Shown: positions 1 through 12,515 of the stretch, piece after piece
Numbering within the stretch: position 1 is the stretch's first letter
Layout of the letters: every line of letters begins with the position of its first letter
Source: Rutidosis leptorrhynchoides
Lineage: Eukaryota > Streptophyta > Magnoliopsida > Asterales > Asteraceae
Direction: 5' to 3'
Assembly: GCF_046630445.1 (NCBI RefSeq)
Contig: NC_092336.1
Coordinates: 503,579,001-503,643,000, forward strand
DNA: 64,000 bases
Made by a program: the position numbers and the translations under genes
The notes under the pieces: generated by a model
Told to the model about the DNA's origin: nothing
Seen by the model: only the letters and a program-made list of their open reading frames with translations
The model's database searches: none

Positions 1-530
1 CTAAAAAAATGATATTATGATAAAATGATAATTCTAATTATAATAACTTTAATATTTACGATAGTTTTTAATATTAACTTTAAAATAATAATTTTATTTA
101 AAATGATAATAATAATAATGATATTTTATTTTAACAATGACATTTCATTTAAAATGATAATTTTTGTTAAAATGATTGTTTTAATACTAACGATACTTTT
201 AATAATAATATTAATAATAAAAAATAATAAGAACGATAATTTTATCTAAATTAATATCTTACAATATTTTAATTTTTATCAGGATACCCATACTCATTAT
301 TCCCTAATGGATTCATTTAATAGCTTTTAATCATCTTTTATATCGCGTTCATGATAATGATAATAATAGTAATCATATTAATTAGGTGTTACTAATATTA
401 GTTTTTAATTATAATAATACTAATGATAATAAATATTATAATAATATTAATGATAATACTAATTATAACTTTAATGATAATAATGATAATAATAAAAATA
501 ACAATTTTTAATGATAATACTACTTATTGA

Positions 531-538
531 TGATGATG

Positions 539-603
<65 letters not shown>
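531..603. repeat. (AAT)n microsatellite in LTR A
   Basis: Nearly pure AAT trinucleotide run inside the LTR. The homologous tract in the other LTR (about 9362-9430) has a different length and an interruption. Confidence 0.9.
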
Positions 604-1150
604 TAGATAAAAACTATAACAACGATAATAATGACGATAATAATAATCATTAAAAATACAAAAATTCAATCGATTATAACTTCAAATTCGCTCGTCGAAA
701 CCATTCGATATCTAAATGAAAACTTCTTAATTTTTTGCTAGCTTTATAAGGACATGCATATCTTATACCTTATCTCAACCGCATATGATCTAATAGCAAT
801 ATCAAAAGTACATGCATGCATAATCCTATATTCTCGAGCACTAGTTAGGGATACACTATTAATATGTAAAAATTAAATTATGAGTACTCACGTATCAATA
901 TTGAGATTCAATATTGCAAGAAAGGTACGTAGATGCAACGGAGACGGTAAACACTAGATTGACCTCACGAGCATACCCATGAACCATTCTCATCACCTCC
1001 ATAGCTATAACCCATAATTTCCTTAGCCCTATCCTACTCATAAAACCCATGTTGCAATAACTCGCGCGTACCCCTTGTCGTAGTATTTTTTGTATAATAC
1101 TAATAATAATACTAACACTAATACTACTAATAAGAAATATTAAGATTATG

Positions 1151-1242
<92 letters not shown>
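1151..1242. repeat. (AAT)n microsatellite, expanded relative to the other LTR
   Basis: About 30 AAT units here, compared with only six or so at the equivalent site near 10003-10020 in the other LTR. The change happened after insertion. Confidence 0.9.
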
Positions 1243-1244
<2 letters not shown>

Positions 1245-1942
1245 TATAGATATAGAGGACGAGATAGATGGATGATGAAAAATGAAAATGAATCCAGATC
1301 GAGCGAGACTTTAAGGACTTCACCTCACCAAACTCCCTATGCGATCGCATGGAGATGTGAGAGTTAATTCATGCGGTCGCATGACCGTAGCCACCAGCTG
1401 GTATCCATCTCAGAACTTTGCCGACACTCGTTTATATATATTTATTTATATATATAATATATTTAATTTATATAATTAATTATATATTATATTATATTTA
1501 CGCTCATGGTAAAAATGTAATTTTTACTCGAATGACTCGGACGTTGACACTTGACTCATGTACCACTTTCGGTTTCTTGAATGACTTTTCTTACACTTAA
1601 GAAAACTAGCCTTTTATGTTTAGTGACTCGTACCCTTATCAAAATATCATCTTAAATCATTAGTAAACAATATTACACGAAGTGTAACTTATGCATTTGA
1701 GTGTTGTGGTCATTTGCTTCTATAAATCAGTGACTCGTTTATTTATTAAAATACGTTTAATAATATCGAAACGTTTTAAATTATACATTAACGCGTTTGT
1801 AAAATATATATATATATTCTTACTTAAGAATATAATTTTGTATATCTTATATATAATTGAAATATCTATCTAATTATATTTCAAAGTTCAAAACGTTTAA
1901 GTAATAGAAAATATTATATCGTATCACGTTTTACATTTTTGA

Positions 1943-1948
<6 letters not shown>

Positions 1949-1990
<42 letters not shown>
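1949..1990. repeat. (TA)n microsatellite
   Basis: Pure TA run. The homologous run in the other LTR (10722-10804) is about twice as long. Confidence 0.95.
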
Positions 1991-1993
<3 letters not shown>

Positions 1994-2920
1994 ATTTATG
2001 ATACAAAGCTTTAATTAAGTTTCTTAAAACTTATGAACAATTTATCTTATAAAACGTTTCACTAATAAAGTTCTTTAAAAATTGTTTTTGTACGTTTGAA
2101 ACAATATTAAATAAATATGAAAACTTTGTTTTCCAAACTAAGTATATTTAAGAATCATTTTACTAAAAGATTATATTAGAAGAAGTTGTTATATCGTAAA
2201 ACATTTTAGAGAAGTAAGATTAAATATACTATTCATAGGTTTCAAGTTTTTAACGTTTGTTGGTGTAACGTGATATAAAGTCCAAAGGTTAGACAAACGT
2301 ACGAAATCACCTTAATGTAAAATGTCGATACCCAATGTCTAAGTTATTTACATTCCAAATTCCAACTTTAAAATGATAGTCATAATAGTTATCTTATTAA
2401 TATCACGAGGAAAATGGTGTAAGGTATGAATTGAAAATCAAATAGGAATTTTCACTAACTCTTGTCTAGTTCTTGTTAGTTGACACTTTGTTCTTATTTG
2501 TAAAATCACTTTACCATTTTCCGAATATGGTTAAAAAGGAAAAGTTTCCTAAATCAAAGTGGACCTCCTAATAGGGACTCGTAATCATAATTCAATGTAT
2601 CTGATAATTCAATCATTTGATATTATCTTTTAATTTCGTCGATAATTATTTTAAATATATTTTAAAACAACAAAGTTCATGTAAAGTATTATACGTCTAA
2701 TACTTGTTAACGCTTTCAAGTTATAATATATACATATATACATATATAATCATATCCGTTCCTATAATGGTTCGTGAATCTTTGGAATTTGGTCGAGGTT
2801 AAATGAATGTATGAACACAGTTTAAAATTCTTGAGATTTAACTTACAAACTTTGCTTATCGTGTCGGGAATATATAAAGATTAAAGTTCCAATTTGGTCG
2901 GAAATTTCCGGATTGTCACA

Positions 2921-2956
2921 GTACCTACCCGTTAAAGAAATTTCGTCCCGAAATTT
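2921..2956 (-). promoter_or_regulatory. Element A polypurine tract with adjacent 19-bp hairpin
   Basis: On the minus strand a perfect inverted repeat (AAATTTCG, 3-nt loop, CGAAATTT; 2938-2956) is followed by a purine-rich tract AACGGGTAGGTAC that abuts the LTR start TGTGACA. The PPT primes plus-strand DNA synthesis. The same hairpin-PPT pair precedes the 3' LTR in elements B, C and D. Similar sequences are known downstream of pol in Tekay/Del-type chromoviruses. Confidence 0.75.
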
Positions 2957-5331
2957 GATTGAGATGGTCATGGTTGACAATAAGTATGTTTTCATAACGC
3001 ATATAAGCTGAAGATTAGGGTTTTATCATCATTGAGTAATATGGATAAAACCATTTGATTTTGTGAAGAGTACGAGTGAAGCTATTACCAAAAGAGTGAA
3101 ATGAGTAGGTATAGATTCGTCATATCTTTTGACGTAGATATGGTTGATTTCCAAGTTCAAGAGATTTGGAGAAAATCTTCATAATAGGATTTGATTCTTC
3201 GATAATCAAGGGAATTAGGATCTGCTTTATATGCGATCATCTGTTTTGATTTCTTTGTCAGATATTTTACTATAAATCCACCTCCTTCGTTTCCTTTTAA
3301 CTCACACCTTCCATTATTTATAACTCATACTTTAAAGCATTCATCAATATGCTCCATCCAGTTCTGCTTCTTGATATATTTCTAACCTTCATATCGGTCA
3401 TTCTTCTTTTTCATCTACCACCGGAAGAATATATTTACTTCTACTATACACTTGGTTTTATAGTGTTTTTAGTTCTCCCTTGTCTTTATATTGCTATATG
3501 TATTGATATATACGGTTTATAATTTCTGGGTGGTTGTTGGGTTTTATATCTTTTCTTATATTTCAATGTCCCTGCTTCTGTATCCCATAATCATTGTCAT
3601 CTCCAGTTAATGCTTTCTTTTATTTGCTGCGATTTATACCCCAATTTCTGTTTTGGAGCTTTGTCATTTCGTTTCTTCTTCTTGCGAGTAACTACTACTT
3701 ATAATGGTCCATAATTTGCAGATATAAATTTCAGAATGAACATTGTTAGTGTTCTACAAAAGGAAATGGTAATGGTACAATTTTGTTTTGTCAAATTACC
3801 AGAATATCCTGGGAAAGACCAAATCATCAAGAAAATATTTTCTTGATATTTTAGAGGTTAAATAGAATACAAAAGTCGTGTAGCATGGCACATGATGACG
3901 TTATGATCTGTGAATCATCACGTTCCATTTAGAAACTCGGCATGAATTACTGTAATATAATCACGTTGATCAAGTGTCATTATATTATACTAACTCATGC
4001 TTCAGTTCCCAACACTACTTCAAAAACATTCATATTTTAAACTCAAAGGTTTACAGAGTATAGGAACTAAACAGTTTCCTTTTTGGTGTAATACAGATAG
4101 CGCAAAGAGATAAATGATTCCAGATAAGAATAGTTATGGAAATATCTTCAGAAATATGGAGGATATTTATAATGAAAGATTCGATGATATCTTAGAATTT
4201 CTAATATCAGAGGATGATGAAGAATATTGTCTATAGGGGTTTAGTGTCAGGAGCAAGGTATTCGTTAATGACTTCAGCAGACACTGAATCATTTGGATTC
4301 TTTGAAGGCATGTTCTGTCTTTGTGATTTGTCCACAGCCTCCTTCATACTTTGCTCAATCCGTTTTCCAGTTCCAAAACTTCTCTTTTTCTGAGCTTTGC
4401 TAATACACTAATCTTTATCATCAAACTTTTTACTGCTAAGGTCGTTTACAATTTTTGTTGCTTCATCGCATTTTGAGAACTAGTTCGCGGTTCAGAGTGT
4501 TTTTCAGAAACTTCACATTCGAAGTATGTAAGCCTTGGAAATAGACGTTATATGTATAACTGTTGGCATCAACATGCTGTGAGATTTCAAAATACTAATT
4601 TCTAATTCCCAATGATTCGTATGACAATTCTCGTTACAAGAGGCAGATGAGTAAATGATGGGGTTTTGATAAATATAATGACTTTTCGGAAAATCTCAGA
4701 TCATTACGGTTGCTGATAAGTTTACTGCTAATGTGTCGAGATATGAAAGGTTCCCCGATAACAATGGCGAAAGGGCAACATATATATCAAGATTATGATA
4801 AGGCTACTCCGAATGAAAAATCGAAGTTGTCTTGCTGGAGATGTGATAGAATTTGCTACTTTGAAAAGGAATTGCAAAGTTATTTTTGCTAATAAATGCC
4901 AAAGGATCTGACACATATATGTGTTGAATTATGACTTTGGTTTCGAGAGCTTTTTAAGTACATAACTGTGGATAATATGTGGTTGAATCATCATCTCGAT
5001 TGCTCATTATTTGAAGTGTCTTCAGAAATTTTCGAAGGGTTTGAACACAGATTGTAATCATTAATATACATTTGATGTTCTAACACATTTTTGAAGTCAA
5101 AGTATATCTTTGAAAGATGTAGTAATCTAAAAGTGATGGTACCGGTTATATCTCAAATTGAATTCTGAGGTTTCAAAATCAGAATATGTAAATGGGGTTT
5201 GAATGAGTATGGTTGTTTTGATTTTTATAAAGGAATGTATATTATTGTGAAAGTAGGAAGTATAGTTGATAATTTACTTAATCTGATTCGAAGAATGTAA
5301 CATATTAATTGTGAATATATATATATCTCTT
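2957..5331. other. Element A internal region between PPT and PPT2, no intact gene
   Basis: This is where gag-pol would lie. I see no protease, reverse transcriptase or integrase motif on either strand. The only coding-like stretch is the lysine-rich relic at 4231-4480. The rest is AT-rich sequence without recognisable structure. Confidence 0.6.
4231..4480 (-). pseudogene. Coding-like relic inside element A, unknown product
   Basis: On the minus strand an open stretch of 58 codons ends with TAG at 4231-4233. It continues upstream in the same frame past one stop near 4408 to about 4480. The inferred peptide is rich in Lys, Ser and Asp (for example KKRSFGTGKRIEQSMKEA) and ends LAPDTKPL. Composition and frame bias look protein-like, unlike the AT-rich flanks. 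I do not recognise the family and it has no retroviral motif. It could be the remains of a captured host exon or of an accessory ORF. Chance is not excluded. Confidence 0.3.
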
Positions 5332-5350
5332 GGGTATTACCTACCCGTTA
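5332..5350 (-). promoter_or_regulatory. PPT2: internal copy of the polypurine motif in element A
   Basis: The minus strand reads TAACGGGTAGGTAATACCC, the same AACGGGTAGGTA core as the 3' PPT at 2921. Equivalent motifs sit upstream of gag at 22010 in element B and 54640 in element C. It may be a second plus-strand priming site or a scar of module exchange. Confidence 0.5.
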
Positions 5351-5404
5351 AAAAAAATTTCACAATTAATATTTGTACAACAAAGTTTTATTACAGTCTT
5401 TATG

Positions 5405-5408
<4 letters not shown>

Positions 5409-5500
<92 letters not shown>
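5409..5500. repeat. (TA)n microsatellite
   Basis: Pure TA run of about 45 units. ORFs of alternating Ile-Tyr crossing it are artefacts. Confidence 0.95.
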
Positions 5501-5502
<2 letters not shown>

Positions 5503-5942
5503 TCAGATGTAACATAGATTTAATGAGTTAATATTAAATTAAGCTCATTTGATTTACGTTTGAAACTAGAATTGAATAATCCCTAAACTTTTAGAAATTA
5601 CATAGCTTTTACGGAGTATTTCTTCAATGTAATTGAAATTATGAATCAATACTTCGTTATTTGTTGATGTATGATGTTTGATTCGTGGAATTTTTGTGAA
5701 TTTTGCAAGGTACGAATGATGTTATCTGAAAAGTTTCGAGTACATCGATGGTGAAAGTGTAAAATCAAATATATACTTAATTTATTAGGAATTGGAATTT
5801 GTTGAATTGAGACAGAGATTGTAGTTAACGATGGTTAAGTTGCGGGCGAAGGACATATATTATTGCATATTTGTAATATGAATTAACAGAGTAGTTAAGA
5901 TTCACACACAATAGCTTAGCACGGAAAGATTTATTTTTATTT

Positions 5943-6056
<114 letters not shown>

Positions 6057-6475
6057 CATATAAAATATACATATAATTTCTTCAGAGGGAATGAGTTAAT
6101 TCTTCATAACTCGTTGATACAATATACGCGTTATTGATTCGTAATGATGTCCACATTGATTCTTGAACTGACGGAGTTTTTGATGTTAGAGGTGCTGCTG
6201 ATTCTGACGATGCTGACGGTACTAATTGTGCTGGTGATGCTACGGTACTATTGATGATGTTGGTAAAACAAGTCTAGCTTGTAAATCACACACCATTCTT
6301 GTCAGGGTAGACTACTCTTCCTTCTGTCACTTTGGTTTACACAACTGATTTATGGTTAGAGCTAGAACAAATAATCTCTAAGTCTTTAGAGACTACATAA
6401 TCGTCGTAGAATGTTTCTCCAATGAAGTTATGAATCAACACTTCATCGTTTGTTGTTGTTGGTATTCCTTGGTAT

Positions 6476-7024
6476 CTACAGAGTGTATGACATTGGTGCT
6501 CGTGGGATAGATTGTAAAGTTGAGGTTTACGATGCGGTTGTGGTTGGGGGTGGTAATGGTACTGTTGGCGTTGATGATGGTGGTACTGGTTATGCTACTG
6601 ATGCTGCTGCCGGTGTTTGTAACCTTTGCACCATATTCTCCAAAGCCACTACCCGAGCGCGAAACTCGTTGACTTCTTCTATTACACCGGGGCGATTGTC
6701 GGTTCGGATGAGCGGATAAATAAAATATAAAATTTGATGTAATATATAATCGTGATGAGATACTCTGGAAATGAGAGAGAAAATGGTGTTTCAGACAGGT
6801 TCGCCGGTAAGTGCTTCAGGTTCTTTGTCAAGAGGGCAATGTGGTGGATGGAAAGGATCGCCTTCTTCTTGTCTCCAAGGATTGAGGAGGCTACGAACCC
6901 ATCCCCAATTCATCTAGAATAGGTGATGACTGATTGGTTGATCCATTCTGGTCACACTGCTTTCGGAGCTTGAGTGAGATTCCATTTCGGAATCCGAGTG
7001 ACTTGAACTAACGACGAATTCCAT
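6476..7024 (-). pseudogene. Decayed 5' accessory ORF of element A (about 183 codons)
   Basis: One minus-strand frame from ATG at 7024-7022 to a stop at 6476 is coding-like apart from four in-frame stops. It begins with a Ser/Glu/Asp-rich stretch (SSSHSDSEMESHSSSESS). A central block contains LNPWRQEEGDPFHPPHCPLD. Next comes a possible coiled coil with heptad-like VNEFRARVVALENMVQRL, then a Pro/Thr-rich tail. It lies between the PBS and PPT2, the slot that holds accessory ORFs in elements B and C, but it does not align clearly with either. A decayed gag N-terminus is the main alternative because of the coiled coil and Pro-rich tail. Confidence 0.5.
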
Positions 7025-7332
7025 TTCGTACGATTGGATAAAGGATTTTTCGATATAAAATGATTTTTCCGGCTATCGGGTGGTATTCTATTTACATAGG
7101 ATATCTATATATATAGATCAAAAGATTTCATAGATTACGGAGGAATTTGCGGGATATGTCAGGCAAAGTTTAAAGTAACAGATACGCTAAGATATGAATT
7201 TTGTCTATACACTATTCATGCAATCAATGCATTAAGACGTGTCTAGACTAAGAATGATAAGCAGGTAATTTCATAAGGATGATAAGTAGGTAATTTTTGA
7301 CACAAAATGATAAGCAAAACTTTTGACATGCA

Positions 7333-7418
7333 GACACGGTCGAAGTCCAGACTCACTAATGCATCCTAACGACTTATCAGTTAGACACACTAATGCAGAC
7401 CTGGTTCGCTAAGACCAC
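7333..7418 (-). promoter_or_regulatory. Element A 5' leader conserved across three families
   Basis: This segment just downstream of the PBS contains tccagactcactaatgcat and, nearer the PBS, a second actaatgca. It is almost the same in elements B (23764-23848) and C (55728-55808), although much of the surrounding sequence differs. Position and conservation suggest a packaging or dimerisation signal. That role is inference. Confidence 0.5.
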
Positions 7419-7431
7419 CGCTCTGATACCA
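7419..7431 (-). promoter_or_regulatory. Element A primer binding site, tRNA-iMet type
   Basis: Minus strand TGGTATCAGAGCG, two bases from the LTR end TTTCA. It is the canonical complement of the 3' end of initiator methionine tRNA used by many plant LTR elements. Confidence 0.9.
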
Positions 7432-7433
7432 AC

Positions 7434-9362
7434 TGAAAGGACCCGTTCATATACATTATAAACGATTCACAATAGTTGATTACATCGCGAGGTATTTGAC
7501 CTCTATATGATACATTTTACAAACATTGCATTCGTTTTTAAAAGATAAACTTTCTTTACATCAAAAATTGACAGGCATGCATACCATTTCATAATATCCA
7601 TTATCCAACTATAAATTAAGTTAATAATAATCTTTGATGAATTCAATGACTCGAATGCAACGTTCTTCGAAATATGCCATGAAAGACTCCAAGTAATATC
7701 TTGAAAATGAACAAACACACAGCGGAAGATTTCTTTCAATCCTGAGAATAAACATGCTTTAAAGTGTCAACCAAAAGGTTGGTGAGTTCATTAGTTTATC
7801 ATAATCATTCATTTCCATCATTTTAATAGACCACAAGAATTTCATTTTCATTTCTCATAAATATACGTCCCATGCATAGAGACAAAAATCATTCATATGG
7901 ATTGAACACCTGGTAACTGACATTAACAAGATGCATATAAGAATATCCCCTATCATTCTGGGAAATCCTTCGGACATGATAAAATAACATCGAAGTACTA
8001 AAGCATCCGGTACTTTGGATGGGGTTCGTTAGGCCCAATAGATCTATCTTTAGGATTCGCATCAATTAGGCGTGCACTAAATCTCAAAATTAGTGATCTT
8101 CCCTAATTCTTAGGCTACCAAGCAAAAAGGGGCATATTCGGCTTCAATCATTCAACCATATAATGTAGTTTCGATTACTTGTGTCTATTTCGTAAAACAT
8201 TTATAAAAATTTCGCATGTATTCTCTGTCCAAAAATATAAAGGGTAAAAAGGCAAATGAAACTCACCATACTGTATTTCGTAGTAACAATACATATAACG
8301 TCATTGAACAAGTGCAAGGTTGGCCTCAGATTCAAGAACCTATATTAATTATATATATTTATATGTTGGTCAATATTTGTCTAACAATTTAGGTCAGGTC
8401 ATAGTGTATCTCAATCCTAATGCTCGAGACTAATATGCAAAGGTCAATAAAAGTCAACTTGACTCAAAATGACTTCCAAAATTCATACATGATTATCATA
8501 TAACTTAAATATCGTCGTTTTATATATATTTAATATTTTTAACAGGTTTTATGAAAGTAATTAATAAAAGTCATTTGTTAAAAAAAATTTATATTTAAAA
8601 TTTATATATGATAAAAGTATACTTTTATATATCTTAAGTAATAAAATTTATAAAGTTCATTTAATATAACGATAGATATTATTAATGTAAATATATTACA
8701 TATAATAAAATATCTTTGTATTACATATTTATTTGATAAAATAACATTGATAATAATAATAAGTAAAAGTTGTATTATTTTGTAATAATAATTATTATTA
8801 TTCTATTAATAAAAATATCAATATTTATATTCACTAAAAAAATGATATTATGATAAAATGATAATTCTAATTATAATAACTTTAATATTTACGATAGTTT
8901 TTAATATTAACTTTAAAATAATAATTTTATTTAAAATGATAATAATAATTATATTTTATTTTAACAATGACATTTCATTTAAAATGATAATTTTTGTTAA
9001 AATGATTGTTTTAATACTAACGATACTTTTAATAATAATATTAATAATAAAAAATAATAAGAACGATAATTTTATCTAAATCAATATCTTACAATATTTT
9101 AATTTTTATCAGGATACCCATACTCATTATTCCCTAATCGATTCATTTAATAGCTTTTAATCGTCTTTTATATCGCGTTCATGTTAATGATAATAATAGT
9201 AATCATATTAATTAGGTGTTACTAATATTAGTTTTTAATTATAATAATACTAATGATAATAAATATTATAATAATATTAATGATAATATTAATGATAATA
9301 CTAATTATAACTTTAACGATAATAATAGAAATAACAATTTTTAGTGATAATACTACTTATTG

Positions 9363-9414
<52 letters not shown>

Positions 9415-10716
9415 TAATAATAATAATAATTAGATAAAAACTATAACAACGATAATAACGACGATAATAATAATCATTAATAATACAAAAATTCAATCGA
9501 TTATAACTTCAAATCCGCTCATCGAAACCATTCGATATCTAAATGAAAAGTTCTTAATTTTTCGCTAGCTTTCCATCGACATGCATATCTTATACGTTAT
9601 CTCAACCGCATATGTAACTAATTCAGGATTCAACATATCCTATCTAATAGCAATATCAAAAGTACATGCATGCATAATCCTATATTCTCGAGCACTAGTC
9701 AGGGATACACTATTAATATGTAAAAATTAAATTATGAGTACTCACGTATCAATATTGAGATTCAATATTGCAGAAAAGGTACGTAGACGCAACAGAGACG
9801 ATAAACACTAGATTAACCTCATGAGCATACCCATGAACCATTCTCATCACCTACATAGCTATAACCCATAATTTCCTTAGCCCTATCCAACTCATAAAAC
9901 CCATGTTGCAATAACTCGCGCGTACCCCTTGTCGTAGTATTTTTTGTATAATACCAATAATAATACTAACACTAATACTACTAATAAGAAATATTAAGAT
10001 TAATAATAATAATAATAATATATATAGATATAGAGTACGAGATAGATGGATGATGAAAAATGAAAATGAATCCAGATCGAGCGAGACTTTAAGGACTTCA
10101 CCTCACCAAACTCCCCATGCGATCGCATGGGGATGTGAGAGTTAATTCATGCGGTCGTATGACCGTAGCCACCAGCTGGTATCCATCTCAAAACTTTGCC
10201 GACACTCGTTTATATATTTATTTATATATAAAATATATTTAATTTATATAATTAATTATATATTATATTATATTTACGCTCATGGTAAAAATGTAATTTT
10301 TACTCGAATGACTCGGACGTTGACACTTGACTCATGTACCACTTTTGGTTTCTTGAATGACTTTTCGTACACTTAAGAAAACTAGCCTTTTATGTTTAGT
10401 GACTTGTACCCTTATCAAAATATCATCTTAAATCATTAGTAAACAATATTACACGAAGTGTAACTTATGCATTTGAGTGTTGTGGTCATTCGCTTCTATA
10501 AATCAGTGACTCGTTTGTTTATTAAAATACGTTTAATAATATCTAAACATTTTAAATTATACATTAACGCGTTTGTAAAATATATATATATTCTTACTTA
10601 AGAATATAATTTTTTATATCTTATATATAATTGAAATATCTATCTAATTATATTTCAAAGTTCAAAATGTTTAAGTAATAGAAAATATTATATCATATCA
10701 CGTTTTACATTTTTGA

Positions 10717-10810
<94 letters not shown>

Positions 10811-11734
10811 TATGATACAAAGCTTTAATTAAGTTTCTTAAAACTTATGAACAATTTATCTTATAAAACGTTTTACTAATAAAGTTCTTTAAAAATTGTT
10901 TTTGTACGTTTGAAACAATATTAAAAAAATATGAAAACTTTGTTTTCCAAACTAAGTATATTTAAGAATCATTTTACTAAAAGATTATATTAGAAGAAGC
11001 TGTTATATCATAAAACATTTTAGAGAAGTAAGATTAAATATACTTTTCATAGGTTTTAAGTTTTTAACATTTGTTGGTGCAACGTGATATAAAGTCCAAA
11101 GGTTAGACAAACGTACGAAATCACCTTAATGTAAAATGTTGATACCCAATGTCTATGTTATTTACATTCCACATTCCAACTTTAAAATGATAGTCATGAT
11201 AGTTATCTTATTAACATCTCGAGGAAAATGTTGTAAGGTATGAATTGAAAATCAAATAGGAATTTTCACTAACTCTTGTCTAGTTCTCGTAAGTTGACAC
11301 TTTGTTCTTATTTGTAAAATCACTTTACCATTTTCCGAATATGGTTAAAAAGGAAAAGTTTCCTAAATCAAAGTGGACCTCCTAATAGGGACTCGTAATC
11401 ATAATTCAATGTATCTGATAATTCAATCATTTGATATTATCTTTTAATTTCTTCGATAATTATTTTAAATATATTTTAAAACAACAACGTTCATGTAAAG
11501 TATTATACGTCTAATACTTGTTAACGTTTTCAAGTTATAATATATACATATATACATATATAATCATATCCGTTCCTATAATGGTTCGTGAATCTTTGGA
11601 ATTTGGTCGAGGTTAAATGAATGTATGAACACAGTTTAAAATTCTTGAGAATCAACTTACAAACTTTTCTTATCGTGTCGGGAATATATAAAGATTAAAG
11701 TTCAAATTTGGTCGGAAATTTCCGGGTTGTCACA
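7434..11734 (-). repeat. Element A 5' LTR (about 4.3 kb, complete)
   Basis: It starts TGAAAGGACCC and ends TTGTCACA on the plus strand. The U5-side part (roughly 7440-8350) is related to the corresponding part of family B LTRs (shared blocks such as gaacacctggtaac and cggtactttggatgggg). The rest is family specific. It contains (AAT)n at 9362-9430, the palindrome CCCCATGCGATCGCATGGGG at 10113-10132, and (TA)n at 10722-10804. Confidence 0.9.
10722..10804. repeat. (TA)n microsatellite in LTR A
   Basis: Pure TA run of about 40 units, homologous to the shorter run at 1949-1990. Confidence 0.95.
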
Positions 11735-12280
11735 TGCGACGGGTGGTGATGGTGGTTGGTGGTGGCGGGTGGTGGTGGTGATGGGAGGTGGTGGGTGGTG
11801 GTGGTGGTTGGTGGGTGGTGGTGGTGGGTGGAGGTGGGTGGTGTTTGGTGGTGGTGGGTGGGTGAAGGTGGTGGGGGGTGGTGGTGGTGGTTGGTGGTGG
11901 CGGTGCAGGTAGGTGGTGGTGGTTAGTGGGGGTGGTGCAGGTTAGTGGTGGTAGGTGGTGGTGGAGGTTGGTGGTAGTGTTGGGGGGTGGTGGTGGTGAT
12001 GGGTGGTGGTGGGTGGTTGGTGGTGATGGTGGTGGGTGGTAATGGGTAGTGATGGTTGGTGGTGGTGGTTGGTGGTGATGGTAGTGGTGGTTGGTGGTGG
12101 TGGTAGTGGTGGTTGGTGGTGGTGGTGGGTGGTAATAGTGTTAGGTGGTTGATGGGTGGGTGGTGGTGGTAGGTGGTGGTGGTAGGTGGTGGTGGTGTTT
12201 GGTGGTGGTGCTGATAGGTGATAGTGGATGGTAGTGGTGGTGGGTGGTGATGGTGGGTGGTGGTGATGAAGGTGGTACAT
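11735..12280. repeat. GGT-rich low-complexity tract, about 545 bp
   Basis: The plus strand is almost entirely GGT, GGG and GAT triplet variants, with strong G-versus-C strand asymmetry, starting right after the LTR of element A. Many GG and GGG runs give G-quadruplex or triplex potential. The Trp/Gly/Val-rich and His/Pro/Thr-rich ORFs across it are translations of the repeat and not genes. Confidence 0.85.
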
Positions 12281-12443
12281 AATATGTTAATTTTTGTATA
12301 TTTAATTTTTATTAATTATAATTATTAAAATTACTTTTTTACCCATCCATGCATTTTAAGTTAAAATGAAGTTTTATGTTATTTTGTGGTCTACATTTAT
12401 TTATCCGGTTTGTACTCATTTTAAGCTTAGCCACGGATCGTGC

Positions 12444-12447
<4 letters not shown>
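12281..12447. other. Unassigned spacer
   Basis: AT-rich sequence between the GGT tract and the (TA)n run. I see nothing recognisable in it. Confidence 0.5.

Positions 12448-12504
<57 letters not shown>
12448..12504. repeat. (TA)n(CA)n microsatellite
   Basis: TA run followed by CA units, just before the LINE target duplication. Confidence 0.9.
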
Positions 12505-12515
12505 TATACTAGGTT

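Larger units (their letters stand above)
1..2920 (-). repeat. Element A 3' LTR (partial)
   Basis: It matches 8834-11734 nearly base for base and ends TTGTCACA, i.e. TGTGACAA at the sense 5' end. About 1.4 kb lies outside the window. Differences from the other LTR are mostly microsatellite length plus scattered substitutions and a 26-bp indel near 9612. It holds (AAT)n tracts at about 531-603 and 1151-1242, a (TA)n tract at 1949-1990, and a short palindrome ATGCGATCGCAT at 1339-1350. ORFs inside it are low-complexity and not genes. Confidence 0.85.

Noticed and set aside
5311..5517. Ile-Tyr alternating ORFs (also at 12440, 35204, 40136 and 40829)
   Set aside because: They translate (TA)n or (CA)n microsatellites and have no codon structure.
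11942..12280. His/Pro/Thr-rich ORF on the minus strand and Trp/Gly-rich ORF on the plus strand
   Set aside because: Both are translations of the GGT-rich tract.
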